From assembly GCA_032162705.1 (NCBI GenBank), contig JAVRON010000031.1, positions 12,724 to 76,723 on the forward strand: a stretch of DNA of 64,000 bases. The letters are read 5' to 3'. Below the pieces are notes generated by a model. It had not been told where the DNA came from. It saw only the letters and a program-made list of their open reading frames with translations, and did not search any database. Positions 1-7,914 of the stretch are shown one piece after another. Within the stretch, counting starts at the first letter, position 1. The number at the start of each line of letters is the position of its first letter. Source of the stretch: QHXN01 sp032162705 (GTDB lineage Bacteria > Acidobacteriota > Blastocatellia > Pyrinomonadales > Pyrinomonadaceae). The position numbers and the translations under genes were made by a program.

Positions 1-888
1 GTCGCTCCTGACGGTCAGGTCGGCTGAGCGCCCGAGCGTCTGGTAGTAGGCGTTCGACAGGCGGAAGCCCTTCTGCCCCGAGCCGGAGAAGGTCGGCGTG
101 AGAAAGCCGGAGGCGCGGTCGCGCTGCTTGAGCGAGACCGTGGCGTAGGGAAGCCAGAAGACGGGCACGCCCTTGACGAGAAAGCTCGGCTTGCGAAGCT
201 TGACGCGGTCGGCGAGCTTGATGGTGGCGCGCGCCGTCTTGAAGCTCCACTTCGGCACCTCGTCGTCGCCGCACGCCGTGACCTCGCCGTTGACGATGAC
301 GATCTTGTCGCCCGAGACCTTCTCGACGTGGTCGGCGGTGAAGTACATGATCGTGCCGTCCTGCGTCTGGTTCGTAAAACCCGTCGAGTGCTCGAAAAAT
401 CCCGTCTTGGTCGCGTAGTTCCACTCGGCGCGCGAGCCTGTGATGCGCTGGAACTCGCCCTGATCGAAGACGACATTGCCTTCGGCGACGACGCGGTTCT
501 TCGCCTCGTAGACCGTCACCTTGTCGGCCTGTAGGCGATAGATGCCGATACGCACATCGACGTTTCCTTCGTAGACGGCGACGCGTGCGTCCTCGGGGCC
601 GCTGAAGGTTTGCTTCCCGGCCCTCACTTCAAGCTCGTCGGTCGGCTGCTCGCCCTGTGGGCCCGTCTGGCGGCGGCGCGGGCGCGGGCGGATGGGCGGC
701 TGATCCTGCGAGAGCGGGTTGACGCTCGGCGTGTCTGTGATGGGATTTTCGACCTTGCGGTCTACGGGATTGTTGGTCTGCTGCTGCGCGCTGACGCGTG
801 CGGGCGACAAAAACGAGACGGCGGCGCAGACGAGCAAAAGCAGCGTCAGCGCGTGGCGCGTGGTGTGTTGAGGAAAATCAGCGCGCAA
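1..888 (-). CDS. lptD: LPS-assembly outer-membrane protein LptD, N-terminal part (runs off left edge)
   Basis: LptD is the outer-membrane barrel that inserts lipopolysaccharide into the outer leaflet. The reverse strand is open to the window edge for 296 codons. Residues 1-34 form a signal peptide (leucine-rich core, cleavage near VSA/QQQ), followed by a Pro/Gln-rich linker, an OstA/LptA-like periplasmic domain (about 70-215, with repeated strands such as VAVYEGNVDV and NRVVAEGNVVF), then the start of the barrel domain with the family hallmarks VPVFWLPY and ASGFLTPTF. The start is a TTG (886-888) because no ATG/GTG precedes the signal peptide in frame; a GGGAGG lies about 17 nt upstream, which is long, so the start is uncertain. 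The C-terminal barrel is missing only because of the window edge. Confidence 0.9.
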   Translation of the reverse strand, partial: MRADFPQHTTRHALTLLLLVCAAVSFLSPARVSAQQQTNNPVDRKVENPITDTPSVNPLSQDQPPIRPRPRRRQTGPQGEQPTDELEVRAGKQTFSGPEDARVAVYEGNVDVRIGIYRLQADKVTVYEAKNRVVAEGNVVFDQGEFQRITGSRAEWNYATKTGFFEHSTGFTNQTQDGTIMYFTADHVEKVSGDKIVIVNGEVTACGDDEVPKWSFKTARATIKLADRVKLRKPSFLVKGVPVFWLPYATVSLKQRDRASGFLTPTFSGSGQKGFRLSNAYYQTLGRSADLTVRSD

Positions 889-1065
889 GAGTTTAGAGCA
901 GCAAGCCTCCCGGAAGACGAAACGAGCCGCGCGACTCCGAAAGCCCTGTCGAATCTCCTGGCGAGCGCCGCGCGGCTGTCCCTGAAACGCGCCGATGCTA
1001 ACACGCGCCTCCGACGAGCCACAAGCAGCCCACGCACGCAGTTGTCGACAGCGCGAAAGCAAGAC

Positions 1066-1246
1066 CACAAAGGAGTGCGCGCTCGCAGCAAAGGAGTGCG
1101 CGCTCGCAGCACGGTTCCGTGAGCTTGCGATAGCCCTCTGCGCTCCCGCGTCGAGATTCTGCGCGGCTGCAAATCAGTTCTGCGAGCCGGCGGATTCATT
1201 TGGCAGGCGCGCAGAAGGTTTCCGCGCTGCCCCGATTCCCGCATAA
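1066..1246. repeat. Degenerate 21-bp tandem array (heptapeptide-periodic)
   Basis: Two exact copies of a unit beginning AAGGAGTGCGCGCTCGCAGC lie at about 1072-1112, followed by diverged units of the same 21-nt spacing. Read on the plus strand the units translate as heptapeptides (KECALAA, KECALAA, RFRELAI, ALCAPAS, RFCAAAN, QFCEPAD). There is no convincing start or ribosome site, so I treat it as a repeat rather than a gene. The same 21-nt periodicity recurs at 34755-34880 and 56895-57300. Confidence 0.6.
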
Positions 1247-1488
1247 AAGTATCAAAAAGGCTTGTGTTTAGGCGTGTAGGCGTTTCCCAACCTGCGGAGG
1301 GCGATACCATATTGGTTCCGTCTCCTACTTTCAATGCTCTCAACTATTGACTCATTCTAGACGTAATAATATTATTCGCCCGCCACGTGACTATGTGTGG
1401 TCTCACTCGCGCCAATACATCGCTTGCACTCGCCATCTACCAGGTAATGCGACATGAGTTATAAGCGATGTTCCTCTAGAAACAAATT

Positions 1489-1508
1489 AGATATCTCCTA
1501 AGATATCT
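1489..1508. promoter_or_regulatory. Paired AGATATCT palindromes upstream of the 1530 gene
   Basis: Two copies of the self-complementary octamer AGATATCT sit at 1489-1496 and 1501-1508, separated by CCTA, just 21 nt before the start codon and overlapping the expected leader. The arrangement resembles a dimer operator or a hairpin; no function is known. Confidence 0.35.
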
Positions 1509-1529
1509 TGCTCTTCTCAGGAGTCCCTC

Positions 1530-2702
1530 ATGCAAATCAAAAAACAACTACATCCACTGATTAGAGATGGAAAAATAAAGGCGCTACTTCTGCCCCTGAC
1601 CACACTCCTTTTATTCTTGCTGTTGACCGGAGTCTCTGTCTTACCTTCACAGAACAATAAAGTCCACCACAAGGGCCCGTCCGGTGTGGCGCTAAATAAT
1701 AATAAACGTGCCGATACGGTCGAATCTTCCGATACACCTGTAGGTCATCAAGAAGAAGATGCAGAAGACAAAACGTTAGGATGGTTCGAGATTGACTTGC
1801 CTGAGAGAGTGAAAGTAGGCAAGCAATTCGATATGGATATTTGGCTTCACTCATCCGACCCCAGTTACTCTGGGAGGGCTAAAGTCTATATGGAGCGGAC
1901 GGAGAGGGTTCAGTACGAACCCCGTGTCTTTGATTTAAAAACCGGAGAACGAAAAACCATCAAGGCTCAGGTTACTGCGACTGAATCCGGATTGACGGAG
2001 ATTCGCGCGACTGCCAATGACTGGGAGGATCTTTCGATACCTCTTGATGCTGGTTTTTCCGCTAAATTGAGGGCTAATAATCTACCCGATTCAATAGACA
2101 GCGGTTCGATCCAAGACTTCAGCCTGGACTTCGTCGATAACCACGGAGAAAAAGTGCGGCTGGATGCGCCGGTCAAATTAACGCTTCTATCTTCAAAATT
2201 GCAGATGAGCATCAGAGGCAATTCGGCTTGGGGTGATAAGGTGGACATTGACATTCCGGCAGGCTCTAGCTCGCCTCCAGTCATTGAAGTCCGTCCACAG
2301 GTCTGGTCAACATCGGATATCGGCACGATTCAGAGTGTGGTGATGCTCGATGAAGATACGGTGCTCTATGACCAAACGCTTCCACCGATTAAAATCAAGC
2401 CGCGTTGGTGGATTCCGCTGCTGCTAGCGATCTTGGGCGGCGTTCTTTTCAGTATTTATCAAATCACCCAAGAGTTCTCTTCGTACACGGGGACTTTCCG
2501 GCAATCGCTTTTCACGGTCACGATCCAAAGAATAGCGCCCGGCGCATTAGCAGGTGCGCTTGCCTACCTTCTCGCGAATTATCAGGTGATCGGTTTTAAA
2601 GCTGATACTACAGAGCTGCGAGGATTTCTGATTCTCGGCTTTCTGTTCGCCTATGTAGGTATTGATACCATTTTAAAATTAGTGACGACTAAGAAAGCAT
2701 AA
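1530..2702 (+). CDS. Unrecognised membrane-anchored protein with large exported domain
   Basis: I do not recognise this 390-residue protein. It has an N-terminal hydrophobic segment (about 18-38), a long polar, beta-rich exported region (about 85-290) that looks like two immunoglobulin-like sandwiches, and a C-terminal membrane part with about three helices (WWIPLLLAILGG near 293, then two between 335 and 385). An AGGAG lies 8 nt before the ATG. The gene is noticeably less GC-rich than its neighbours, uses AT-ending codons more freely and has no operon partner, which suggests horizontal acquisition. The topology would fit a periplasmic sensor or an envelope structural protein, but that is a guess. 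Confidence 0.75.
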   Translation: MQIKKQLHPLIRDGKIKALLLPLTTLLLFLLLTGVSVLPSQNNKVHHKGPSGVALNNNKRADTVESSDTPVGHQEEDAEDKTLGWFEIDLPERVKVGKQFDMDIWLHSSDPSYSGRAKVYMERTERVQYEPRVFDLKTGERKTIKAQVTATESGLTEIRATANDWEDLSIPLDAGFSAKLRANNLPDSIDSGSIQDFSLDFVDNHGEKVRLDAPVKLTLLSSKLQMSIRGNSAWGDKVDIDIPAGSSSPPVIEVRPQVWSTSDIGTIQSVVMLDEDTVLYDQTLPPIKIKPRWWIPLLLAILGGVLFSIYQITQEFSSYTGTFRQSLFTVTIQRIAPGALAGALAYLLANYQVIGFKADTTELRGFLILGFLFAYVGIDTILKLVTTKKA

Positions 2703-2833
2703 GGGGCTGGGACGGACACCCATAACCCCCGACATCCGGGAGGCGTGTTGAGTGTCTGTAGAGGCTCATCACGTCGTCCTCGGCGTTGGTCACGGGCATC
2801 ACCGATCCGAACATGTGCCTGGGGCCTCGACGT

Positions 2834-3922
2834 TCAGGCTCGTCGCCAGCCGAGGCGATAGCGCGCGGTGAGCGCGAGGCCGAGACTTAAGACGACGAGC
2901 GAGAAGACGAGGAAGGGCCAGACGTAAGGCAGCGCGAGCACGACGGCCCAGAAGGCCGCGCCTAAGAGAAGCGCGATGGATTCGGAGCGGCGCTGCTCTG
3001 AGAGCAACACGCGCTGGAGCCAGCGCCCCGTCGCCGCGTTAATCACGACGCGCCCGAAGAGATACGAGAGCAGTAGCAGCAAGAGCGCCGTCACGCCGAC
3101 GAGCGCGCCGAGTGCGGGCGGCAGGTAGTGCAGCGCACCCGTCACGCCGGGCCCCATCACGACCGCACCGACCAGCCCGATCAAGGCCACGCGCCCGAGC
3201 GTCAACTGCAAGCGCGCCGCCGCACGCCCGATAGCACCGGGCGAGACGGCTGTGAGCGCGATGGAGACGATGAACCAGAAGAGCACTGCGAGCAGTCGCC
3301 ACCCGACAAAGGAGAGTGATAGCTCCGGGGTCAGAATCGAAGCCGGGTTGCGCGCAAGATTCCTCAACTCCTGCTCGTAGCCCGCGATCATCATGGTCTT
3401 CCCCTCTGGGTTGCGCGCCGCCTTCGGGTCGTGCCGGTACGAGCCGCCAAAGACCATCACATCACCGCCGACGTAAGAGCCTTCGAGCTGTATGACCGAG
3501 CCGCCGATGGCCGCCGCGTCTCCCTCGACACGCCCCTCGACAATCACGTCGCCGCCGAACGCGATGACGCCGTTCACGTCTCCGCGCACACGCACCGTCC
3601 GCCCCATCCCGAACACGTCGCCCGCGTAACGGCCCTCGACCACCTGCTCGTCGCCCGCCTTTGGCGTCGTATCCTGCGCGTTACAGATGACGGCGGCGAT
3701 GAGGAGCAGGAGAAATGTTAAGACGGTTTTCGTCAGCGAGTGTGCGGCGAGCCTTGGCGTCGGAGCCTTTGGGTAGAGTACGACGAGTCCTGTCGTCGGG
3801 ACTTGTGGGTAGAGCACGACGAGTTCACCGCAGAGACGCTGAGGACGCAGAGGGGGCGCAGAGATAAACTCCGCGTAACCTCTGCGCGCTCCGCGCCTCT
3901 GCGGTGAACTCAGCAGTCGCAT
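2834..3922 (-). CDS. Polymer-forming (bactofilin-like) membrane protein
   Basis: After a hydrophobic export segment (about 66-82, ending CNAQ) comes a short right-handed beta-helix of the bactofilin/polymer-forming type (about 90-165), seen as repeated turns such as VRGDVNGVIAFGGDV and VEGRVEGDAAAIGGSV. Four transmembrane helices follow between about 205 and 355. Such proteins probably form membrane-associated scaffolds. The ATG at 3922 lies at the end of a dispersed palindrome (3823-3910), which would encode residues 5-33 as an odd basic leader. A GTG at 3817 (residue 36), just past the repeat, is an alternative start, so the repeat may have landed on the original 5' end. It follows the ECF/anti-sigma pair on the same strand. 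Confidence 0.7.
   Translation of the reverse strand: MRLLSSPQRRGARRGYAEFISAPPLRPQRLCGELVVLYPQVPTTGLVVLYPKAPTPRLAAHSLTKTVLTFLLLLIAAVICNAQDTTPKAGDEQVVEGRYAGDVFGMGRTVRVRGDVNGVIAFGGDVIVEGRVEGDAAAIGGSVIQLEGSYVGGDVMVFGGSYRHDPKAARNPEGKTMMIAGYEQELRNLARNPASILTPELSLSFVGWRLLAVLFWFIVSIALTAVSPGAIGRAAARLQLTLGRVALIGLVGAVVMGPGVTGALHYLPPALGALVGVTALLLLLLSYLFGRVVINAATGRWLQRVLLSEQRRSESIALLLGAAFWAVVLALPYVWPFLVFSLVVLSLGLALTARYRLGWRRA
3823..3910. repeat. Dispersed palindrome, CGCAGAGG-word family, copy 1
   Basis: Left arm starts GTTCACCGCAGAGACGCTGA and the right arm ends CCTCTGCGGTGAAC; the arms are reverse complements and each is built from repeated GCAGAGG-like words. Other copies are at 14258-14350, 28635-28726 and 42677-42767. 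This copy overlaps the 5' end of the bactofilin-like gene. Confidence 0.85.
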
Positions 3923-4009
3923 ATTCTCAACTCAGAGAGTCAATAAAACCAAATTCAGAGAGTCGGCAAAAACCGACGCACAGTCCTTCCAAACTCTTGA
4001 TACGACAAG

Positions 4010-4057
4010 CGGCCAGCGCGCGTCGCTCCGGCGAGTGACACGGGCGCTGGCCGCCTG
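4010..4057 (-). terminator. Strong hairpin downstream of the anti-sigma gene
   Basis: GCGGCCAGCGC and GCGCTGGCCGC are reverse complements separated by about 25 nt. It lies just after the anti-sigma stop on the minus strand. There is no clear U-tract, so it may be a partial or Rho-assisted terminator. Confidence 0.5.
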
Positions 4058-4076
4058 AACTAACACTTATGGTCTT

Positions 4077-4682
4077 TCAAAGTCTTCGGTGGCGTGCGCC
4101 CGCGCGGTGATACCTGCTGATGAGTCGGAAGAGCAGGACGAAGCCCGCCGCAAGCAGAACCCAGAGGAGCATCACGAACGACTCAGAGCCGGAGACGACC
4201 CGCCCCACGACGGCGCGCACGACGACGCCCGCTCCAGTTCCAGCGTCTGCCGCCGTGTGACCGGCCACGCCGAGCATCCCGCCCGCGAAACGCGCCGCGC
4301 TGAGCGCGGGCCTCGTTACCGCGTCGAGCGCCGTGAAGCCCAGGATAGCGAAGGCCGCCGCGAAGAGCGCGGCGCAGATTTTTATCGCACGCCGCCGCTC
4401 ACATGCGTCGCGCACGCCGCTCAGGTCGTTCTGCGCGCGCGCCTTCAACTGCCGCGTGAATCCTTCGGGGAGCGCGACGCGCCGCTCGAACGTCTCATCA
4501 AAGGCCGTGTCGAGCAGGCAGAGCAGGCGACGTTGTTCGAGGAGAGTCGAGGAGCAGTCAGCGCATGTACGCGTGTGGCGTTCAAATTCGTCCGAGGCTG
4601 CGGCGTCCAACTCGCCGTCGAGATAGGCGGCGGTCAACGTCGTCCGAGGGCACACGCTCCTGTCCCATAAGACTTCCGCCAC
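4077..4682 (-). CDS. Membrane anti-sigma factor with zinc-finger (ZAS/zf-HC2) domain
   Basis: A 201-residue single-span protein. The N-terminus carries the zinc-binding anti-sigma signature H36-x3-C40-x2-C43 after a helix with YLDGELD, typical of proteins that hold an ECF sigma factor inactive at the membrane. A hydrophobic stretch around 105-122 and another near 168-187 give one or two membrane helices. It starts 15 nt after the stop of the ECF sigma gene at 4698, so the two are co-transcribed and very likely form a cognate pair. The signal that releases the sigma factor is not evident. Confidence 0.8.
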   Translation of the reverse strand: MAEVLWDRSVCPRTTLTAAYLDGELDAAASDEFERHTRTCADCSSTLLEQRRLLCLLDTAFDETFERRVALPEGFTRQLKARAQNDLSGVRDACERRRAIKICAALFAAAFAILGFTALDAVTRPALSAARFAGGMLGVAGHTAADAGTGAGVVVRAVVGRVVSGSESFVMLLWVLLAAGFVLLFRLISRYHRAGARHRRL

Positions 4683-4697
4683 TTCGCCCTTCCTCCC

Positions 4698-5309
4698 TCA
4701 CATGCCCGTGATGCCGCGCTCGACGAGCAGCTCGCGCATACATTCGCGCGCACGGAAGATTCGGTTCTTGACTGTGCCCAGGGGGAGGCCCGTCACCTCC
4801 GCGATCTCGTCGTAGCTCAGGTCGTGCGAGTGGCGCAGAACGATCAGTTCGCGGTAAGCGGACGGCAGTTGCCTCACGACCTCCTCGATCTCTGCACGGC
4901 GCTCGCCGCGTTCCGTCTCCTGCTCGGGCGTGGGCGCTTTGCTCGCCAGAGGCTTCTCGAACAGTTGGCCGCCTTCGCCCTCGACCTCCATCCCTTCCGT
5001 GCGGAAGCTGCCCTGCCGCCGCAGGTAGTCGATGGCCGCGTTGTGCGCGATGCGGTATATCCAGGTCGAGAACTTGAACTCGGAGCGATAGCGCCCGAGC
5101 GAATTATAGACCTTGATGAAGACCTCCTGCGCGAGGTCGAGCGCCGAGTCGTAGTCGCCGACCATGCGGTAGACGTAGGCCACGATTGGGCGCTGGTAGC
5201 GACGCACCAACTCCTCAAAGCTGTCTTCGCGCCCGGCGAGCGCACGCAAGACCAGATCGGTGTCGGCCACGGCGGCAACGTTTTTGAAGGAGACTGCTTG
5301 TGCGATCAT
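4698..5309 (-). CDS. ECF RNA polymerase sigma factor (RpoE/SigW-like)
   Basis: A 203-residue group 4 sigma factor. Region 2 spans about 30-95 (FEELVRRYQ, DLAQEVFIKVY, FSTWIYRIAHNAAIDYLRR) and region 4 about 140-192 (LPSAYRELIVLRH, YDEIAEVTGLPLGTVKNRIFRAR, the helix-turn-helix that reads the -35 element). It is followed closely by its probable anti-sigma factor and then by the bactofilin-like gene. The regulon cannot be read from the window; the linkage to a membrane scaffold protein suggests envelope stress. Confidence 0.9.
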   Translation of the reverse strand: MIAQAVSFKNVAAVADTDLVLRALAGREDSFEELVRRYQRPIVAYVYRMVGDYDSALDLAQEVFIKVYNSLGRYRSEFKFSTWIYRIAHNAAIDYLRRQGSFRTEGMEVEGEGGQLFEKPLASKAPTPEQETERGERRAEIEEVVRQLPSAYRELIVLRHSHDLSYDEIAEVTGLPLGTVKNRIFRARECMRELLVERGITGM

Positions 5310-5343
5310 GACGCCAAAGTTTTACGCCCGCCGCGCGGGTAAA

Positions 5344-5456
5344 GTTTCAGACCCCATAAGTCTGAAGTCCGGACTTTGTAAGTCTGGAGTCTGGAGTCAA
5401 GACAGCATGACTCTCATGCTCAATGCCTTTGACCCCAGACTCTAGACTCCAAACTT
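5344..5456. repeat. Palindrome with AGTCTGGAGTC-word arms
   Basis: The left arm carries tandem AGTCTGGAGTCTGGAGTC and the right arm its complement (GACCCCAGACTCTAGACTCC). It fills the gap between the PilM-like gene and the sigma gene. Only copy with this word in the window. Confidence 0.7.
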
Positions 5457-5460
5457 TTAA

Positions 5461-6456
5461 TTACGCCCAGGCGAGGGCGGCGAGGCCCGCGGGCGCGACG
5501 ATCTGCCGGAAGTCGATGTCGCCCGCCGGGAGAGCGAGGCGGAGGTCTAAGGCGCTGACGGCGTGAGGCGGTGTGCTCAAGGTCTCTTCGACGATGGCGC
5601 TCGCCTGCGACTCTTCAAGCCCTGTGCCTGCGACGAGCAGAAGCCCGATTCTTTCAGCGAAGACTTGGGCCCCAGCGAAAGCTTGCGGCGCGTGCGTCTC
5701 TTCCTCGGTGGATGCGGGCGAGGTGCGGTCGCGGTAGAAGAGTAGGAAGCGGTAAAGCTCGTCGGCGCGATCCTCGACTTCACAGATGACGCCGCGCACA
5801 TAGAGCGGCAGCCCCGCGCGCAGGATGACGGCGGTGAATCCTTCGGTGTGTGAGCTGACGAGGAGCGAGTCGCCGCCCACCGTCGCGCCTCCGTCGCGCA
5901 TCAGCCACCAAGCCTCGCCCATGTGGCGCGGCACGATAAGCCCCGCGTGCCAGCCGAGGGTGGCGAAGACCTGTTCGTACTCGGCAAGCACCGACAGCCG
6001 CACAGCCGAGACGAGATAGCGCTCGCGCCCCTGCGCGTCCCGTTGGAGTCGCTCGCGCGAGACGCGTATCTCATCGAGCGGCGCACCCAGCGCGCGCTCC
6101 GTCTTCCAGCGAAGCATCTCTTCGGCCTCGGCGCGCGAAGCCGGGGCAGTCTCCATCGTCAGAATCGAGGTGCGCGTCGAGGCTTCGGGTAATCCGACTG
6201 ACCATCGGCGGCGCTTCATCAATCCCGCGCTCGTCACAAGCTCGACGAGTGCGCCCGAAAGCTCCTGTGCGTCCGAGATGTTCGGCTCGTCGAATCCGGG
6301 GCGCACGAGTCCCTCGGCCAGCGGCATAAGCCCCGCGCTCCGGACGACCAATGAGCCGCCCCGCCGCTCCAACTGGACGGCGCTCGCAGTCTCGCCCGTC
6401 AGCCCCACGGCTGCCTGCGGCAGTCGCGGCGAGATGATTTTGTTGAAAGGGTTCAT
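5461..6456 (-). CDS. PilM/GspL-like actin-fold assembly protein
   Basis: About 331 residues when started at the ATG at 6454-6456 (MNPFNK); the longer open frame upstream is encoded by a dispersed palindrome and is rejected. The N-terminus AAVGLTGETASAVQLER resembles the nucleotide-binding fold of PilM, and the pattern of SVGLPEASTRTSILTMETAP followed by EAEEMLRWKTERALG fits PilM and the cytoplasmic part of GspL, which connect the inner-membrane platform to the rest of a type IV pilus or type II secretion machine. It is the last gene of the 14062-5461 secretion cluster. Sequence divergence is high, so the family is called mainly from fold pattern and context. Confidence 0.7.
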   Translation of the reverse strand: MNPFNKIISPRLPQAAVGLTGETASAVQLERRGGSLVVRSAGLMPLAEGLVRPGFDEPNISDAQELSGALVELVTSAGLMKRRRWSVGLPEASTRTSILTMETAPASRAEAEEMLRWKTERALGAPLDEIRVSRERLQRDAQGRERYLVSAVRLSVLAEYEQVFATLGWHAGLIVPRHMGEAWWLMRDGGATVGGDSLLVSSHTEGFTAVILRAGLPLYVRGVICEVEDRADELYRFLLFYRDRTSPASTEEETHAPQAFAGAQVFAERIGLLLVAGTGLEESQASAIVEETLSTPPHAVSALDLRLALPAGDIDFRQIVAPAGLAALAWA

Positions 6457-6460
6457 GTCG

Positions 6461-6567
6461 AAGTAAACAGTAGTCAGTAGAAAACCTTTCGTTATATTGA
6501 ATCGCCGGAGTGTCGGCGTCAACGGTCGCCTCGCGGAGCGCTACTGTCTACTGTCTACTGTCTACTT
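6461..6567. repeat. Dispersed palindrome, AGTAGTC-word family, copy 1
   Basis: Left arm AAGTAAACAGTAGTCAGTAG, right arm with three CTACTGT words ending CTACTTCC; a loop of about 60 bp separates them. It lies between the GspG-like gene and the PilM-like gene. Other copies: 10888-11050, 33331-33522, 38712-38877, 60835-60968. Confidence 0.85.
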
Positions 6568-6571
6568 CCCT

Positions 6572-7051
6572 TCACCATTCATTGTAGCGGGTCGCGCCGT
6601 CGGATGATGTTTCGTTGGAGGCGCTGCGGACGTTCGTGACGCCCTGCTCACCCTGTGTCGAGCCGGGGTCTTCGCCGAACTCGACCTGCCAGTCGGCCTG
6701 GTCGGTCGTCGGGTCGATGGGAATTTCGTGGACATAACCCGCGCTCTGGAGGTCTGCGAGTGACTGCGGCAGCTTCCCCTTATCGGCGGCATATTGGTCG
6801 ATCATCTTCCGCATCGTGTAGAGGTCTTCGCGGAGTGTCGCCTCCTTGGCCGCGAGCACAGTCTTGTTGTATTGCCCCATCGCGATCAGCGCCAGGATGA
6901 CCAGAATCGAGATGACGATCATCAGCTCAAGGAGCGTGAAGCCGCGCTGCCCCCTGCGTGGGAAGACAGACGGCAGACGGCAAGAGGCAAAGGGCAAACG
7001 TCGCCGATGAGAGTCGAGATGGATTTCGTCTTTCACTTTTTCCTTTTCCAC
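6572..7051 (-). CDS. Type II secretion major pseudopilin, GspG-like
   Basis: A type IV pilin-like protein with the prepilin signature RGFTLLELMIVISILVILALIA (cleavage after the G, E at position +5), then a helix (YNKTVLAAKEATLREDLYTMRKMIDQYAADKGKLPQSL) and a short C-terminal region with YVHEIPIDPTTDQADW, a pattern typical of GspG. The leader before the cleavage site is unusually long (35 residues from the GTG at 7051) and part of it (RLPFASCRLPSVFP) comes from a GGCAAAGG-type short-word repeat; an in-frame TTG inside this stretch could be the true start. Its neighbours are a second pseudopilin and the secretin. Confidence 0.85.
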   Translation of the reverse strand: MEKEKVKDEIHLDSHRRRLPFASCRLPSVFPRRGQRGFTLLELMIVISILVILALIAMGQYNKTVLAAKEATLREDLYTMRKMIDQYAADKGKLPQSLADLQSAGYVHEIPIDPTTDQADWQVEFGEDPGSTQGEQGVTNVRSASNETSSDGATRYNEW

Positions 7052-7081
7052 TATGCCCCGTCTGTCTTTACCTTGCGGCCC

Positions 7082-7864
7082 TTACCAGTCAACGTACTTC
7101 TCTCCGTTGAGCGCCTCGCCCTCAGCCTTCGAGCGCACGTCGAAGACGTTGTCGGGACTCCCCGAGCAGCCCCCGTCCGCATCGTCATAGCTTGAGAGGA
7201 TGCACCAGTCGGGCTTGCCCGTAACCGGGTCAATGGGTATCTCGCGCAGGTATCGCTTCTTCTTCGGGACGGGAGTGCCGGTGTTGGCCGTCGCCCCGCC
7301 GTTAGCCGTGCTCACGCTGCCGAACTGCTGCGCCCCCGCAGTCTGACGCGGGATAACATCCACGCCCTCAACGAGCGTCTCCAGACTGGGCGGGTAACGC
7401 TCGGGGTTATCGACGCCGAAGATCGTGCAGTCGGCGATGACGACGCGGCTGCGCGGGTCGAGGTAGACGCCCTGAACGCCATTGTTCACGCCATTGTTCA
7501 CGCCGTTGATCCCATTGTTGCCGCCGCCGTTGGGAATGGTAATGGCCTGGCCCGTCGGCCCGCACAGCATCCCGACGGTGTCGCGGTGGAACTCGTCGAT
7601 GGCGCTACGCATCTCGCGCAGAGACTCGCGCAGACGCTGCTCACGCTGGCGGCGAATCGAAGTGCGAACTATCGGGATGATAGCCAGCGTCAGGACACTC
7701 ATCACCGTCATCGTGATGACCAGCTCGATGAGCGTCCATCCGCCCGTGCGCGAAGTGCGCGCGAAGAAGAGGGGGTGATGGGGTGATGGGGTGATGGGGT
7801 GATGGGGTGAAGAGATAGATATGGGATGAGACTTGTTTTCCAATTGCCTTTTCATCCTTCCCAC
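7082..7864 (-). CDS. Second GspG-like pseudopilin with Asn/Gly repeat
   Basis: The prepilin segment GGWTLIELVITMTVMSVLTLAII is followed by an amphipathic helix (RESLREMRSAIDEFHRD) and a C-terminal REIPIDPVTGKPDW motif shared with the neighbouring GspG-like protein. Residues about 113-130 are an Asn/Gly/Val repeat (NNGINGVNNGVNNGV) at a point where pilins have a variable loop. The 37-residue leader contains HHPITPSPHHP, encoded by tandem GGGGTGAT units at 7772-7810, so the annotated start may be too far upstream. Two Cys residues (DWCILSSYDDADGGC) could form a disulfide. Likely a pilus/pseudopilus subunit of the same machine. Confidence 0.8.
   Translation of the reverse strand: MGRMKRQLENKSHPISISSPHHPITPSPHHPLFFARTSRTGGWTLIELVITMTVMSVLTLAIIPIVRTSIRRQREQRLRESLREMRSAIDEFHRDTVGMLCGPTGQAITIPNGGGNNGINGVNNGVNNGVQGVYLDPRSRVVIADCTIFGVDNPERYPPSLETLVEGVDVIPRQTAGAQQFGSVSTANGGATANTGTPVPKKKRYLREIPIDPVTGKPDWCILSSYDDADGGCSGSPDNVFDVRSKAEGEALNGEKYVDW
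7772..7810. repeat. GGGGTGAT short tandem repeat
   Basis: Four to five tandem copies of GGGGTGAT inside the reading frame of the second pseudopilin, encoding its HHPITPSPHHP leader. This is the same kind of short-word tandem seen in the intergenic palindromes. Confidence 0.8.
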
Positions 7865-7914
7865 TTCTCCCTGTCTCCCCGTCTCCTCTTCTCCCCGTCA
7901 CATCCCGTCCAACA

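Larger units (their letters stand above)
889..1529. other. Intergenic region between divergent lptD and an unknown membrane gene
   Basis: No gene is supported here. The left half is GC-rich and contains a degenerate 21-bp periodic array (about 1066-1246, listed separately). From about 1250 the composition becomes clearly AT-richer and stays so through the next gene, which suggests the boundary of an acquired segment. Confidence 0.6.

Noticed and set aside
846..1343. 165-codon minus-strand frame upstream of lptD
   Set aside because: Out of frame with the clear lptD signal peptide and composed of low-complexity Arg-rich sequence covering the 21-bp array.
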